Source: Deltaproteobacteria bacterium
GTDB lineage: Bacteria > Myxococcota_A > UBA796 > CAJQPC01
Assembly: GCA_016717595.1 (NCBI GenBank)
Contig: JADKFE010000023.1
Coordinates: 1 to 64,000 of the forward strand
Reading direction: 5' to 3'
DNA: 64,000 nt
The notes under the pieces were generated by a model that was not told the origin of the DNA, did no database searches, and worked only from the letters and a program-made list of their open reading frames with translations. A program made the position numbers and the translations under genes. Positions 35,864 to 48,875 of the stretch are shown here, one piece after another. The first letter of the stretch is position 1; every line of letters starts with the position of its first letter.

Positions 35864-36622
35864 TCAGATCAGCTCGTAGCTCAGCGCGACGGGCTGGCCA
35901 TCACGGGTGATGTGCAGCTCCAAGGTGTCGCGGCGGCGCAGCTTGCGGTACGCCTTGAACGCCTGGGGGATCGTCGTGACCTCGTGGCGGTTGATCTGGG
36001 TCACAACATCGCCATTTCGGATGCCCGCGGTGTGCAGCACACCTCCGCAGCGCACACGCTTCACGACGAAGCCGTCCACCTCACCGCTCGGCGAGCGGTT
36101 CCAGCTCACCCAGGCGAGCTTCTCGGCCTCGTTGAGGTCGTTGAGGTAGAGGTCGACGAGCTCCTTCTCAATGACGTAGTGCTGAGCGCTGACCTGGCGG
36201 ATCTCGGGGCTGGGCTCTAAGCACTTCTTGCCGCGCTTCTTCTTGGGGCTGGCGTCAGCGACGGCGTCTGCGGGCTCGTCCGCGGCGGCGTCGCGGCGCG
36301 GGCGGCTGGGCGGGGGCACGAGGCGCGGCGGGAGCGGGCGCTCAACGGCGTCGCTGGGCAGGGGGGCCGAGGCGCTTTGGCTGGGCGCGGCGGCCTGGGG
36401 AGCGGCGGGCGCGGCGACGGGCACGTTGGCCTCGGTCTCTTCGCCGTCAGCGACCAGCTCCGGGAGGTACACCACCGAGACGGCGGCGCGGGGGCGATCC
36501 TCAACCTCAACCTTGGGGCCGTCGTCGAGGCCGAGGAGCGCCAAGGAGATGAGCCCGACATACAGGCTCGACGAGGCGATGGAGGAGAGGGAGATCTCAG
36601 CGGCGGCGCGAAGGAGCGACAT
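35864..36622 (-). CDS. GspC-like PDZ protein of type II secretion
   Basis: This is a 252-aa bitopic protein. A membrane anchor sits near 10-32, then a Pro/Ala-rich linker, then the homology-region segment YVIEKELVDLYLNDLNEAEKLAW, and a C-terminal PDZ domain with GIRNGDVVTQINRHEVTTIPQA. This order matches GspC, the type II secretion protein linking the inner-membrane platform to the secretin. No other gsp genes adjoin, apart from a GspE/PilB-type ATPase 7 kb away. ATG 36622 has GGAG five bases upstream. A strong terminator lies just upstream, so it has its own promoter or relies on read-through. Confidence 0.78.
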   Translation of the reverse strand: MSLLRAAAEISLSSIASSSLYVGLISLALLGLDDGPKVEVEDRPRAAVSVVYLPELVADGEETEANVPVAAPAAPQAAAPSQSASAPLPSDAVERPLPPRLVPPPSRPRRDAAADEPADAVADASPKKKRGKKCLEPSPEIRQVSAQHYVIEKELVDLYLNDLNEAEKLAWVSWNRSPSGEVDGFVVKRVRCGGVLHTAGIRNGDVVTQINRHEVTTIPQAFKAYRKLRRRDTLELHITRDGQPVALSYELI

Positions 36623-36638
36623 GGGGGCTCCAAAGAGG

Positions 36639-36670
36639 AGAGGGGCCAACCGCGGAACGGTGGCCCCTCT
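36639..36670 (-). terminator. Intrinsic terminator of the DUF2325 gene
   Basis: Stem AGAGGGGCC/GGCCCCTCT continues past a bulged A as ACCG/CGGT around the loop CGGAA. On the minus strand it is followed by CCTCTTTGG, only weakly U-rich. It lies 48 bp after the DUF2325 stop and just before the gspC-like gene. Confidence 0.7.
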
Positions 36671-36717
36671 CGACTTATTCACCCTCGGGGATCACCCCGT
36701 GGAGGACCGCGCTGGGC

Positions 36718-38181
36718 TCAGCCCTCGGAGTCGGGCAGCGGCGCGGAGATCGTCACGCCCATGGCGCGCTCGATGCTCGACCGGATGCGCTCAGGACCGT
36801 AGCCGTGGTCCACATGAACCCAGGTGACGTTCCCTTGCTCACACGCGGGCCGCAGGACGTGATCGATGTTGTGGCCGATGAAGCGCCCCAACAGGATCAA
36901 CATGTCGGTGCCCTTGTTGCGGAGGTGCTTCCGCAGCGCCAAGAGCTGGTTGCGGCGGTACTCTGCGGGCATCCACTCGAGCTCGGAGAACTCGTAGGTG
37001 GCCTGCAGAGCCTCACGCATGGCGTCACGCGGGGCGCCGCCGATGAGGATGGCGCGTTTGCCGCGGGTGGCGCTCCACAACGGCCAGTCTTCAGGGAGCG
37101 GCGTCGGCGACTCCTCAAGCTCAGCGGCCTCATCGGCCTCTTCTTTGGCCTCACGGATCTGGTCGCGGATCGTGCGGCGCAGACGGCGGAAGGCGGGCTC
37201 GTCGAGGTCGTCGTGGAACGGCGTGACGAGGCGCACGAGGCGGGGGTCGTCGTGGCGCAGGCCCTCGTTGAGGGTGGACTTGAGCGCGCGCTTGACCTGA
37301 GAGAAGACGGCGTCTCGGGCTTGGTCGGGGGCGTCGAAGAGGTCCTCTAAGAGATCCTCAAGCTGCTTGAGCAGCACCTCGGCGGGCTGGCGCGGCGGCG
37401 GCGGCTCGGCGAGCATGTCGGCCATCTCGGCCCAGTAGATGTCGGCGTCGTTGGCCCAGGAGCCGTGGCGCGCGGTGTGGCCGCGGGCGAGGCCGTGAAC
37501 GAAGCCGGGACGCTCACGCTCGGAGAAGCCAGAGAGCGCGCGGAAGCAGTCGTCGAGGCGCTCGTCGTAAGGGGCGATGTCCTCTTGAACCGAGCGCAGC
37601 CGCGCGGTGAGCATCGCCACGAACAGGCGCTGGACGTGTTTGGGCCAGAGCTTCCAGACGGACTGGCGGCCCGTGATCGCCCGCACGCGGCGCTCTTCCT
37701 CTTCGTAGTCATCAAGCGGCGGACCCAGCGCCGTGAGGATCTCCGTGAGGCGATCCGCCCAGCCCGCGACGGGGCCGGTGTCGTAGGGGTTGGCCGTGAC
37801 GCCCGCCGAGTAGTGCCGGGCGAGGGTCTGGATGTCGTTGTCGCTGGCGATGGGGCCCAAAGACGGCGCCCGGGGCGGGGCGGCGTGGTAGACCGCCGGC
37901 TCGGACGGGCGCGAGGATGAGGTGGCGGGATCCCCCGCGGCCTCGCCGGGGCCGATGAGGCGCAGGCTGCCGCCCGCGGTCACCCAACGAAGCAGCAGAT
38001 CGAGAACCTCACCGCCGAGCGCCAGACGCTTCGCGGTGAGCTGCTGATTCAAAGCCTCAGAGCTGAGGAAGCCGGGCATCGGCGACTCACGCATGTCGCG
38101 GAGCTGATGCGCCTGGTGAAGCGTGAGATAGAGCCTAGCCTCCATCTCGCTAGCGGGGGGGAGGTTCGTAGAGTTAGGCAT
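36718..38181 (-). CDS. DUF2325-domain protein
   Basis: This is a 487-aa protein from ATG 38181; two in-frame starts up to 38226 are possible. The C-terminal 100 residues (RAILIGGAPRDAMREALQ, TDMLILLGRFIGHNIDHVLR, VTWVHVDHGYGPERI) match the DUF2325 domain, a Rossmann-like fold of unknown role. The long N-terminal part is helical and charged with no family I recognise. It is soluble, with no signal peptide. It is a single gene between divergent and convergent neighbours and has a terminator after it. Confidence 0.7.
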   Translation of the reverse strand: MPNSTNLPPASEMEARLYLTLHQAHQLRDMRESPMPGFLSSEALNQQLTAKRLALGGEVLDLLLRWVTAGGSLRLIGPGEAAGDPATSSSRPSEPAVYHAAPPRAPSLGPIASDNDIQTLARHYSAGVTANPYDTGPVAGWADRLTEILTALGPPLDDYEEEERRVRAITGRQSVWKLWPKHVQRLFVAMLTARLRSVQEDIAPYDERLDDCFRALSGFSERERPGFVHGLARGHTARHGSWANDADIYWAEMADMLAEPPPPRQPAEVLLKQLEDLLEDLFDAPDQARDAVFSQVKRALKSTLNEGLRHDDPRLVRLVTPFHDDLDEPAFRRLRRTIRDQIREAKEEADEAAELEESPTPLPEDWPLWSATRGKRAILIGGAPRDAMREALQATYEFSELEWMPAEYRRNQLLALRKHLRNKGTDMLILLGRFIGHNIDHVLRPACEQGNVTWVHVDHGYGPERIRSSIERAMGVTISAPLPDSEG

Positions 38182-38441
38182 GCTGGTCGGGTTCTCGTTC
38201 ACCTGACAGTCTCTGGAGAATCCCAACCCACGCTCGCGAAGAATGGCGCGCGCGCGACGAGCACGGGGAGGGGGTGAAGGATCTTGTCTCGGACCTCGGT
38301 GCGCGTTGGCGCAGAGAGTTTCCGGCCGAGAGACGGGCCTCTCGGAATGGCATCTAACTTGAATCCCAAAGAGGCGCCCGTCAAGGGGGTACCCTGGGTT
38401 GATGATTCAGAGGGTCTCTGGATCCGCGAGGAGCACAGTGA

Positions 38442-38674
38442 ATGGCGGCGAATGAACGAGGCTGGCCCTGGCGGGGTGTAGGCGTTCTTGGGCTTGTGCT
38501 GGGGGGCTGATGGTGGGCGTGGCGCGCGGAGACGCCCGGAGGTGCCCGTGAAGGAGACGCCTCCCAAGGCGCCTCAACGCCGGGCTCGGGCGCCGGTCGG
38601 CCCGACCGTGATCGCGCCGCCGTCGCTTCGGCCAGTGGGCTACCTAGACGCGCCTAGAGAAGACAGCCAGATGG
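38442..38674 (+). other. Probable 5' part of the PDZ gene in shifted frames
   Basis: ATG 38442 (GAGGAG upstream) starts a short secretion-signal-like peptide (RGVGVLGLVLGG) that stops at 38508. Removing one G from the G6 run at 38501-38506 continues into a Pro/Arg-rich segment (RPEVPVKETPPKAPQRRA). Removing one G from GGG at 38673-38675 then joins the PDZ gene. The full protein would be about 335 aa and exported. Confidence 0.5.
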
Positions 38675-39448
38675 GTGAAGCGGCGCCGGACGATCACCGT
38701 GCGCTGCCGGGCCGAGGCCGCGCTCTTGGAGGCGCTCGCGGCGGTCGTCGTCGATGGGCGGGGTGCCGTTCGCCGTGGAGGGGAGGAGCTCGTGCTCACG
38801 GACATGGCGGTCGTGGGCACGATGATCTTGGTGCCTGAGGGCGCGGCGACGATCCAGGCGATCTGGGCCGAGGCGGAGACGCCGGGTGTGGGACGCTGCT
38901 TAGAGGAGCCTCTGGCGCTGCCCCCGTCAGGCCTGGTGCGCGGGATCATCAAGAACCTCACGCGCTGGCCCCAGGCCCGGGTTGTGGTGCGGGTGTGTGA
39001 CCTGGCGGTGCGCCCGTCGCGGGATGGGCGCTTTGAGGTGATGGCTCCGGAGGGCGTCTGTGACGTGTTCGCCCAGCGGAGGGACGGCCTGTTCTTCGCG
39101 AGCTCCGAGGTGATCACCCTTGAGATTGAGGCCGGGAGCGAGCACGAGCTGGAGCTGTGGCTGCCGGACTACCGCCAGGGCGGCGTCGGCATGGGCATCG
39201 TCGAGCATGACGAGGGCGTGCTCATCGAGCGTGTGCTCGACGGCGGCGCCGCGGCGGAGGCGGGGCTGCAGCCGGGGGACGTGGTGCTGGAGGTGGACGG
39301 CGTGCCCGCCGCCGCGCTCACCTTGGAGGAGTTTGTGCAGGTCACGACGGGCGAGGCCGGCACAGACGTGGAGCTGATCATCTCGCGGGGAGAGGGCTCC
39401 GATCGGGAGGAGTCGATCTACCTCCTCGATCGGCGCGTCATGGAGTGA
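38675..39448 (+). CDS. PDZ-domain protein
   Basis: This is a 257-aa frame from GTG 38675. The first half is beta-rich and unrecognised. The C-terminal part holds a PDZ domain (GVGMGIVEHDEGVLIERVLDG, AAEAGLQPGDVVLEVDGVPA, DVELIISRGE). Alone it has no signal peptide, but the upstream DNA encodes one in shifted frames, so this is probably a truncated view of an exported protein. PDZ domains of this type bind C-terminal peptides. No protease domain is present. Its stop is one base from the convergent repeat-protein stop. Confidence 0.7.
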   Translation: MKRRRTITVRCRAEAALLEALAAVVVDGRGAVRRGGEELVLTDMAVVGTMILVPEGAATIQAIWAEAETPGVGRCLEEPLALPPSGLVRGIIKNLTRWPQARVVVRVCDLAVRPSRDGRFEVMAPEGVCDVFAQRRDGLFFASSEVITLEIEAGSEHELELWLPDYRQGGVGMGIVEHDEGVLIERVLDGGAAAEAGLQPGDVVLEVDGVPAAALTLEEFVQVTTGEAGTDVELIISRGEGSDREESIYLLDRRVME

Positions 39449-39449
39449 G

Positions 39450-43313
<3,864 letters not shown>

Positions 43314-43361
43314 CCTAGAGAAGGTGGGGTGTGCGCTAAGGATAGCCGGAGTTTGGGGCGT

Positions 43362-45530
43362 TTAGAGGCGCCCGGCGCGGCGAAGCAGGGCTTTGATCCT
43401 CAGGATCAGCTCCTCAGGGTCAAAGGGCTTGGGGAGATAATCGTCGGCCCCGGCGTAGAAGCCCTCCTTGACGTGGGCTTTCTCGCCTCGGGCCGAGAGC
43501 AAGAGCACGGGCAGGTCCGCCGTCTCTGGGGCGCCCTTGAGCTCGGCGCAGACCTCGTAGCCGGAGCGGTTGGGCATCATCACGTCGAGCACGACGAGAT
43601 CCGGGCGTCGGTGGCGGATCATCGCCAGGGCGTCGTCGCCGTCGGCGGCGGTGACCACACGGTAGTCACGCTCCAGGGCCATCTCGACCATCATCCGGAT
43701 CTCCCAGGCGTCGTCGACCACAAGCACCAGGGGCGGGCCGAGGGGCGCGGGGGCCTCGGGGCTGGGCGTCGGGGAGGGCAGGGGCTCGGCGAGGGGCTCG
43801 GTGACGGGCTCAGGGACGGGATCCTCAACGGGCGCCTGCTGGGCGGCGTCTGGCCGTAGGAAGGGGTCGAGGCCACGGTCGAGGCGGTCGAGCTCTAAAC
43901 GAACGTCGGTGCCGGGGACGTGGAAGATCACGCCCTCTTTGCGCAGAAACGCCTCGACGACGACGGCTCGGGCGATCTCCTCCAAGGTCGTCGCCCCCTC
44001 GGCGACCTGGCGCAGGGCGTCCTCGGCCATGGACACCAGGCCCAAGGCCCTCGCTTTGCGCCAGACCTCACTCTCGGGGCGCTCGGCGGCGATCAGCTCC
44101 CGGAGATCTTCGTTGATCTCCAACAGCTCAAACACGGCGATGCGCCCGGAGTAGCCCGTGAGCTGGCACGCGGGGCAGCCCTTCCCGGCCCGGCGCACCT
44201 TGGGGCCGAGGGGGAGCAGCGGCAGGCCGAGGCGGGCGAAGTCTTCTTCTTGGGGCGCGGCCACCACCGAGCAGTGGGGGCACACCTTACGCACGAGGCG
44301 CTGGGAGACGACGCCGGAGAGGGTAGACGCCACGAGCCAAGGCGCCACCTGGAGGTCGAGCAGGCGGGTGATGGACGAGACGGCGCCGGTGGTGTGCAGG
44401 GTGGAGAGCACGAGGTGGCCGGTGTTCGCCGCGTGAAAGACGGCCTCGGCGGTCTCGTGGTCACGCACCTCGCCGATCACGAGCACGTTGGGATCTTGGC
44501 GGAGCACGCTGCGGATCGCGGCGGCGAAGTCTACGCCGATCTTGGGGTTCACCTGGACCTGGGTGACGCCAGGAACGACGTACTCAACGGGATCCTCGAC
44601 GGTGACGATGCTGCGGTGCTCTGCGTTGAGGCGCACCAAGGTCGCGTAGAGGGTGGTGGACTTGCCGCTGCCGGTGGGGCCGACGACGAGCACGAGGCCT
44701 TGGGGCTTGGAGACGAGGTGGTAGAAGGTCTGCAGGCCGTCTTGGTGCCAGCCGAGCTTGCCGAGATCCGCGCGCAGGATGGAGGGGTCGAGCAGGCGAA
44801 TCACGGCCTTCTCGCCGTGCTGGCCGGGGAGGGTGGAGACGCGCAGATCCAGGCGCTGCTCCCCCAAGGTGGCGCTGGCTTTGCCGTCTTGGGGGCGGCG
44901 GGTGTCGGCCACGTCCATCCGCGCGACGATCTTCACCCGGCTCACCAAGGGCGCGGCGGCCCAACGGTCTAGTCGGAGCACCTCCCGCAGCATGCCGTCG
45001 ATGCGTAAGCGCACACGAACGTCGGCCTCGCCAGGCTCGATGTGAACGTCGGAGGCGCGGCGCTCGACGGCTTGGAGCAAGAGCGCGTTGAGCAGCTCCA
45101 CATAGGGCGCGGCCCCGCCGTCGCGAAGCTTGCGGCTGAGCTGGCTGGGGTCGAGCTCCAGCCCGAGGTTGGTGGTGGAGGTTCGGGCGGGGCGGGCGTC
45201 GCGCAGGAGGTCTCGGGCGAAGGCGGCGAGGTCAAAGTGACGGTAGATCGACCGGCGGATCGCGTCAGCGCTGGCCATGAACGGGCGCACGCTCGCGGCG
45301 AGGCTCGACTCAAGCTCGCTGAGCAGGTCTTGATCTTGGGGGTTCGCCATCGCGACATGCACACGACCGTCTGGGCCCCGGTGCAGGGGCAGCACGAGGC
45401 GGCGCTCGGCGAAGACGCGGGTGATGCGCTGCAAGAGCTGGCTGTCTACCCAGGTCTCGTCCAGATCGACGGTGGGGAGGCCCAAAGAGAGGGCGAGCGC
45501 CGCGACGTCGGCGTCAGCGGTGGAGATCAT
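43362..45530 (-). CDS. GspE/PilB-type secretion ATPase fused to a receiver domain
   Basis: This is a 722-aa protein. An N-terminal MshEN-like segment precedes the GspE/PilB ATPase core: Walker A GPTGSGKSTT near 283, Walker B/Asp box VLVIGEVRDHETAE, His box TGHLVLSTLHTTGA, and the tetracysteine zinc site CPHC near 415 and CPAC near 453. After a Pro-rich linker (about 560-600) a response-regulator receiver follows with LVVDDAWE, the phospho-Asp in LVVLDVMMPNRSG near 647, and the Lys in YLPKPFD. It probably powers type IV pilus or type II secretion assembly under phosphorelay control. Receiver fusions to this ATPase are uncommon. Confidence 0.9.
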   Translation of the reverse strand: MISTADADVAALALSLGLPTVDLDETWVDSQLLQRITRVFAERRLVLPLHRGPDGRVHVAMANPQDQDLLSELESSLAASVRPFMASADAIRRSIYRHFDLAAFARDLLRDARPARTSTTNLGLELDPSQLSRKLRDGGAAPYVELLNALLLQAVERRASDVHIEPGEADVRVRLRIDGMLREVLRLDRWAAAPLVSRVKIVARMDVADTRRPQDGKASATLGEQRLDLRVSTLPGQHGEKAVIRLLDPSILRADLGKLGWHQDGLQTFYHLVSKPQGLVLVVGPTGSGKSTTLYATLVRLNAEHRSIVTVEDPVEYVVPGVTQVQVNPKIGVDFAAAIRSVLRQDPNVLVIGEVRDHETAEAVFHAANTGHLVLSTLHTTGAVSSITRLLDLQVAPWLVASTLSGVVSQRLVRKVCPHCSVVAAPQEEDFARLGLPLLPLGPKVRRAGKGCPACQLTGYSGRIAVFELLEINEDLRELIAAERPESEVWRKARALGLVSMAEDALRQVAEGATTLEEIARAVVVEAFLRKEGVIFHVPGTDVRLELDRLDRGLDPFLRPDAAQQAPVEDPVPEPVTEPLAEPLPSPTPSPEAPAPLGPPLVLVVDDAWEIRMMVEMALERDYRVVTAADGDDALAMIRHRRPDLVVLDVMMPNRSGYEVCAELKGAPETADLPVLLLSARGEKAHVKEGFYAGADDYLPKPFDPEELILRIKALLRRAGRL

Positions 45531-45710
45531 CTTGGCTCCAGAGTGCTGCGAGGTGGCGCCAGTCTTAGCACAGCGCGGCGCTTGGGTGGGGCGCGGCTCG
45601 TTCGCGCGAAATTGACACAGCCAACCCCACAGCGAAGAAGAAAGTCATGTACTTTTTTGCCAGAAGTGCCAACTCACCACGACCGCCCCGTCTGGCCCCT
45701 GGAGCCCCCC

Positions 45711-46556
45711 ATGCCTCGCGCTCTCTTGCTCGCCCTCTCGCTCTCCGCCTTCGTCGCTTGCGGCAAAGACGTCGACACCGACGGTGACGGCCTCTTTGAT
45801 GAGCAGGAGGCGGTGATCGGCACCGACCCGAACAAGGCCGACACCGACGGCGACGGCCTCAACGACCTGGTCGAGGACGAGGACGGCACCGACCCGCTCT
45901 TGGCTGATGGTGACGGCGACGGGTACCTCGACCCCTGGGAGCTCACCGAGGGCACCGACCCCAACGACGCCGAGAGCCGCATCTACATCGGCAACTGGCC
46001 GTACAACCCCGACAAGGGCGACTTGGCGGACGTGACCCTAGACGTCGCCGGGACCTCTGAGGGGGACCAGTTCGCGCACCTGGTGCTGATGGACCAGTTC
46101 GGCGAGTACGTGGACCTCTACGACTTCGCGGGCCAGGGCAAGCCGGTGTTGATCGACATCTCGGCGGTGTGGTGTCCTCCGTGCAATGCGCTCTCTCATT
46201 GGCTACTGACGGGAGACGACGGAGAGCTTACCGTCGAGCAGACGCACCCAGAGGTGCGGGAGATGGTGGAGTCGGGCGACATCTACTGGGTGACGGTGTT
46301 GGGCCAGAACGTGATGGGCAGGACCCCCAGCTTAGAGACCCTGGAGAAGTGGTACGAGAGCTACCCCGACCCCCACATTCCGATCTTGTCGGATGAGCCG
46401 CTGGCCTACGAGCTTTACGTGAAGTACGGCTGGCCGACGATGATGGTGGTCGATGACGGAATGATCCTTCAAAAGGACGTTCCCACGGGCGACCGGAACT
46501 ACTATGGTGCGTTCGACTGGCTCGTGGAGTACCACAGCACGCTTGGCGCTGAGTGA
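45711..46556 (+). CDS. Lipoprotein with TSP3 repeats and a thioredoxin-like domain
   Basis: This is a 281-aa protein. The signal ends in the lipobox FVAC. Three thrombospondin type 3 calcium units (DTDGDGLFDEQEAVIGTDP and similar) follow directly. The C-terminal domain is a thioredoxin/TlpA-like fold with the redox pair CPPC at 155-158 (AVWCPPCN) and a cis-Pro site in WPTMMVVDDG. GGAG lies six bases before ATG 45711. It probably acts as an envelope disulfide reductase or isomerase tethered by calcium repeats. It is followed by a MopE-like lipoprotein gene. Confidence 0.88.
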   Translation: MPRALLLALSLSAFVACGKDVDTDGDGLFDEQEAVIGTDPNKADTDGDGLNDLVEDEDGTDPLLADGDGDGYLDPWELTEGTDPNDAESRIYIGNWPYNPDKGDLADVTLDVAGTSEGDQFAHLVLMDQFGEYVDLYDFAGQGKPVLIDISAVWCPPCNALSHWLLTGDDGELTVEQTHPEVREMVESGDIYWVTVLGQNVMGRTPSLETLEKWYESYPDPHIPILSDEPLAYELYVKYGWPTMMVVDDGMILQKDVPTGDRNYYGAFDWLVEYHSTLGAE

Positions 46557-46646
46557 CACCGCACTTGGGATGAACGAGCGCTCTCATCGCACTTGAACAC
46601 GCTATACTCCCTCCCGGGCCGCCTCGACCGCGACCTTGGAGGGAGT

Positions 46647-47717
46647 ATGCGTTTTGCATCGCTGGTGCTGCTGCTGACGTCTTGCCTGACCACTCGGGAA
46701 GAGTACGACGCGCTGATGTTGCGCGCCCTCGACGGCGATGGGGATGGGTTCTTCGCGTTGGAGCACGATGGCTCTGACTGCGATGACGAAGACGCGGCGG
46801 TCAACCCGGACGCACGCGAGGTCTGCGACCTCCAAGACAACGACTGCGACGGCCAACAAGACGAGGGGTTCACCGTCGTGTGGTACCTCGACGCCGATGG
46901 TGACGGGTATGGTGACCCGGCGAGCCCGTTTGAGGGCTGCACGCCCCCCGCTCGGTACGTCAACCGCGCTGAAGACTGCGACGACACCGACCCCAACCTC
47001 CACCCTGGCACCCTGTGGTACTACGACGTCGACCGGGACGGGTACGGCATCCAGACGCCGAAGCAGTACGCCTGTGAGCCCCCTGACGGTTACGCCCGAC
47101 TGCTCGGGGACTGCGATGACTACGACGCCGACGTCTACCCGGGCGCTGACGAGCCCTGTGACGAGGACGTCGACTACAACTGCGACGGCCAGACCGGCTA
47201 CAGCGACGGCGATGGCGACGGTGTGCCCGCCTGCGAAGACTGCGACGACACGCGGGACGACGTAGGGCCCGACGCCGCTGAGCGCTGCGACAGCCTAGAC
47301 AACGACTGCGACAGCGACGTGGATGAGGGCGTCAAGCTGAGCTTCTTCCGCGACCTCGACGGGGACGACTATGGCGACGCGCTCACGAGCCAGCAGGCCT
47401 GCGAGGCGCCGATTGGCTGGGTAGACGACGACACCGACTGCGATGACACCGACGCCTTGGTGAGCCCCGGCCAAGAGGAGTACTTTGAGGAGAAGAGCGA
47501 CGCCGGGAGCTGGGACTACAACTGCGATGGGAAGAACGAGAAGCGGTACGGAGAGCAGGGGGGAGCTTGTGAGACCAACACGAAGACCGGCGCCTGTGAG
47601 GGGGAAGGATTTTACACGCCGGTCCCAGCCTGTGGGGCAGAGGGCAATCTTCTTGACTGCGAGGACGATTGCGCCGGGGGGTTTAGCCGCACCAACGTCA
47701 CCCAACCCTGCCGCTAG
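46647..47717 (+). CDS. MopE-like Asp/Cys-repeat lipoprotein
   Basis: This is a 356-aa protein. A lipoprotein signal (LTSC) is followed by repeats of the type DGSDCDDEDAAVNPDAREVC-DxxDNDCDG, found in MopE-like metal-binding proteins widespread in Myxococcota. About five units are present, with many paired Cys. Such repeats are thought to bind calcium or copper at the cell surface. The sequence GGAGGG precedes ATG 46647. The C-terminal 60 residues are Cys-rich and lack the repeat. It is convergent with the leftward cluster. Confidence 0.87.
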   Translation: MRFASLVLLLTSCLTTREEYDALMLRALDGDGDGFFALEHDGSDCDDEDAAVNPDAREVCDLQDNDCDGQQDEGFTVVWYLDADGDGYGDPASPFEGCTPPARYVNRAEDCDDTDPNLHPGTLWYYDVDRDGYGIQTPKQYACEPPDGYARLLGDCDDYDADVYPGADEPCDEDVDYNCDGQTGYSDGDGDGVPACEDCDDTRDDVGPDAAERCDSLDNDCDSDVDEGVKLSFFRDLDGDDYGDALTSQQACEAPIGWVDDDTDCDDTDALVSPGQEEYFEEKSDAGSWDYNCDGKNEKRYGEQGGACETNTKTGACEGEGFYTPVPACGAEGNLLDCEDDCAGGFSRTNVTQPCR

Positions 47718-47722
47718 CCCCC

Positions 47723-48346
47723 CTACTCCAGCCCATCCTCGCTGATGCTCCAGGCCCCAGATGAGCTCACCGTCACGACGACGGGCTCCTCGCGGGGCCT
47801 CGCTGAGGTCGCCCGCGGCTGCCCGCTCTGAGACACCTTCTTCGGCACCTTGAGCGGTCGCGCCTTCTTCTTCTTGTAGGGCCGGATGAGCTGAAAGCCC
47901 TCGGGCAAGAGCGTCTGGCCCTGCTTTTTCGCTCGACGCTCCGCGGCGCCGAGCGCGCGGCGCTGGGGTGGGGTGAGCCGAAGTTTGGGGATCTCCAGGG
48001 GCGCAGGGGCGGGCACGGGCGGCAGCTCGCCGAGGGTCTGGATGAGGCGCAGCGCGACCGCCGCGCGGAGGGCCTCCTTCACCTGGGCCCGCTCGGCGCG
48101 GCTCCACTCGGCGGCGCGGTGCTTGGGGATGAGGCGCATCAGCGACCTGGCCTCGGCGCGGATGGCCTCGGATCGGGCGTTGTGGGCCAAGATCACCTGC
48201 TCACGCTGCTCGTCACGTCGCGCCGCCTCGGCCTTGAGGGACATCACGGCCTGCTGGTGCGCGGCGACGGCCTCAAGGGCCTCCTCAAGCGCGGTCGCCG
48301 CTGCGCCGCGTGGGGCGGATCGGGATCGTGGCGAGTCGTCAGACAC
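47723..48346 (-). CDS. Charged coiled-coil/basic protein with shared C-terminal motif
   Basis: This is a 207-aa protein from GTG 48346, which has AAAGGAG five bases upstream. The N-terminal 110 residues are helical and Ala/Glu/Arg-rich (probable coiled coil). The C-terminal part is strongly basic (RPYKKKKARPLKVPKK), suggesting nucleic acid binding. It ends in GAWSISEDGLE, matching the endings of the two upstream genes. No family is recognised. It is the last gene of the leftward ATPase cluster, 35 bp after its neighbour. Confidence 0.68.
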   Translation of the reverse strand: MSDDSPRSRSAPRGAAATALEEALEAVAAHQQAVMSLKAEAARRDEQREQVILAHNARSEAIRAEARSLMRLIPKHRAAEWSRAERAQVKEALRAAVALRLIQTLGELPPVPAPAPLEIPKLRLTPPQRRALGAAERRAKKQGQTLLPEGFQLIRPYKKKKARPLKVPKKVSQSGQPRATSARPREEPVVVTVSSSGAWSISEDGLE

Positions 48347-48381
48347 AAACGCTCCTTTCGCGTGAGGAGAGGGCCGAGGCC

Positions 48382-48789
48382 TCACTCCAGCGCGCCGTCC
48401 CCTAAGGTCCAGTTGGGATCCGCCGGCGGCGCCTCGACGTCCGCGGGGGTGGCGAGGGCGGCCTCCGCCCGGGCGCGCTGGAGCTGGCGTTCGCTCCGCC
48501 GATGGGCCTCGGCCCGCATCCGGCGGCGGCGCTCGGCGGGGTCTAGCTCGGGGAGGTGGACCGGCGGGATCGGGCTTGGCGGGGGAGGCAAGGGCTTGAC
48601 CTTGGCCTTTCGGGCGGCGGCCTTCGCCTCGCGGGCGGCGCGCTCCTCTTCGCGGAGCATGGCGACGAACGCCCGCTGCTCGGCGGCGCGTCTCGCGGCC
48701 TGCTCCTCACGCTGGCGCTTTCGGGCGGCCAGCCGCGCGGCGCGGGCGTCGGGGGTCTCGAGTGGGGGTGAGGCGTCGTGCTCAGACAT
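48382..48789 (-). CDS. Small coiled-coil protein with shared C-terminal motif
   Basis: This is a 135-aa protein from ATG 48789. It is rich in Ala, Arg and Glu (ARLAARKRQREEQAARRAAE), predicted to form one long charged helix, with a Pro-rich break (PLPPPPSPIPPVHLPELDP) in the middle. It ends in PNWTLGDGALE. No family is recognised. It lies 37 bp after the reconstructed end of the AT-hook ATPase and 35 bp before the next gene. The long upstream frame extension is not used because the ATG at 48789 gives an acidic, non-repetitive start. Confidence 0.65.
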   Translation of the reverse strand: MSEHDASPPLETPDARAARLAARKRQREEQAARRAAEQRAFVAMLREEERAAREAKAAARKAKVKPLPPPPSPIPPVHLPELDPAERRRRMRAEAHRRSERQLQRARAEAALATPADVEAPPADPNWTLGDGALE

Positions 48790-48875
48790 TGGGGCGCTCG
48801 GCGTCAGAGGGGGATGGGGTGGGGGATCACTCGACGTTGCCGTCGCCGAGGCTCCACGGCGTGAGGTCGACGGGC

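Noticed and set aside
35848..35872. CTGATC/GATCAG hairpin between the convergent tetR and gspC-like genes as a terminator
   Set aside because: The stem is only six pairs, overlaps both stop codons and has no T-tract.
45612..45617. TTGACA as the -35 of a sigma-70 promoter for the TSP3-thioredoxin lipoprotein
   Set aside because: No acceptable -10 hexamer lies 16-18 bases downstream, so I cannot support a promoter call.
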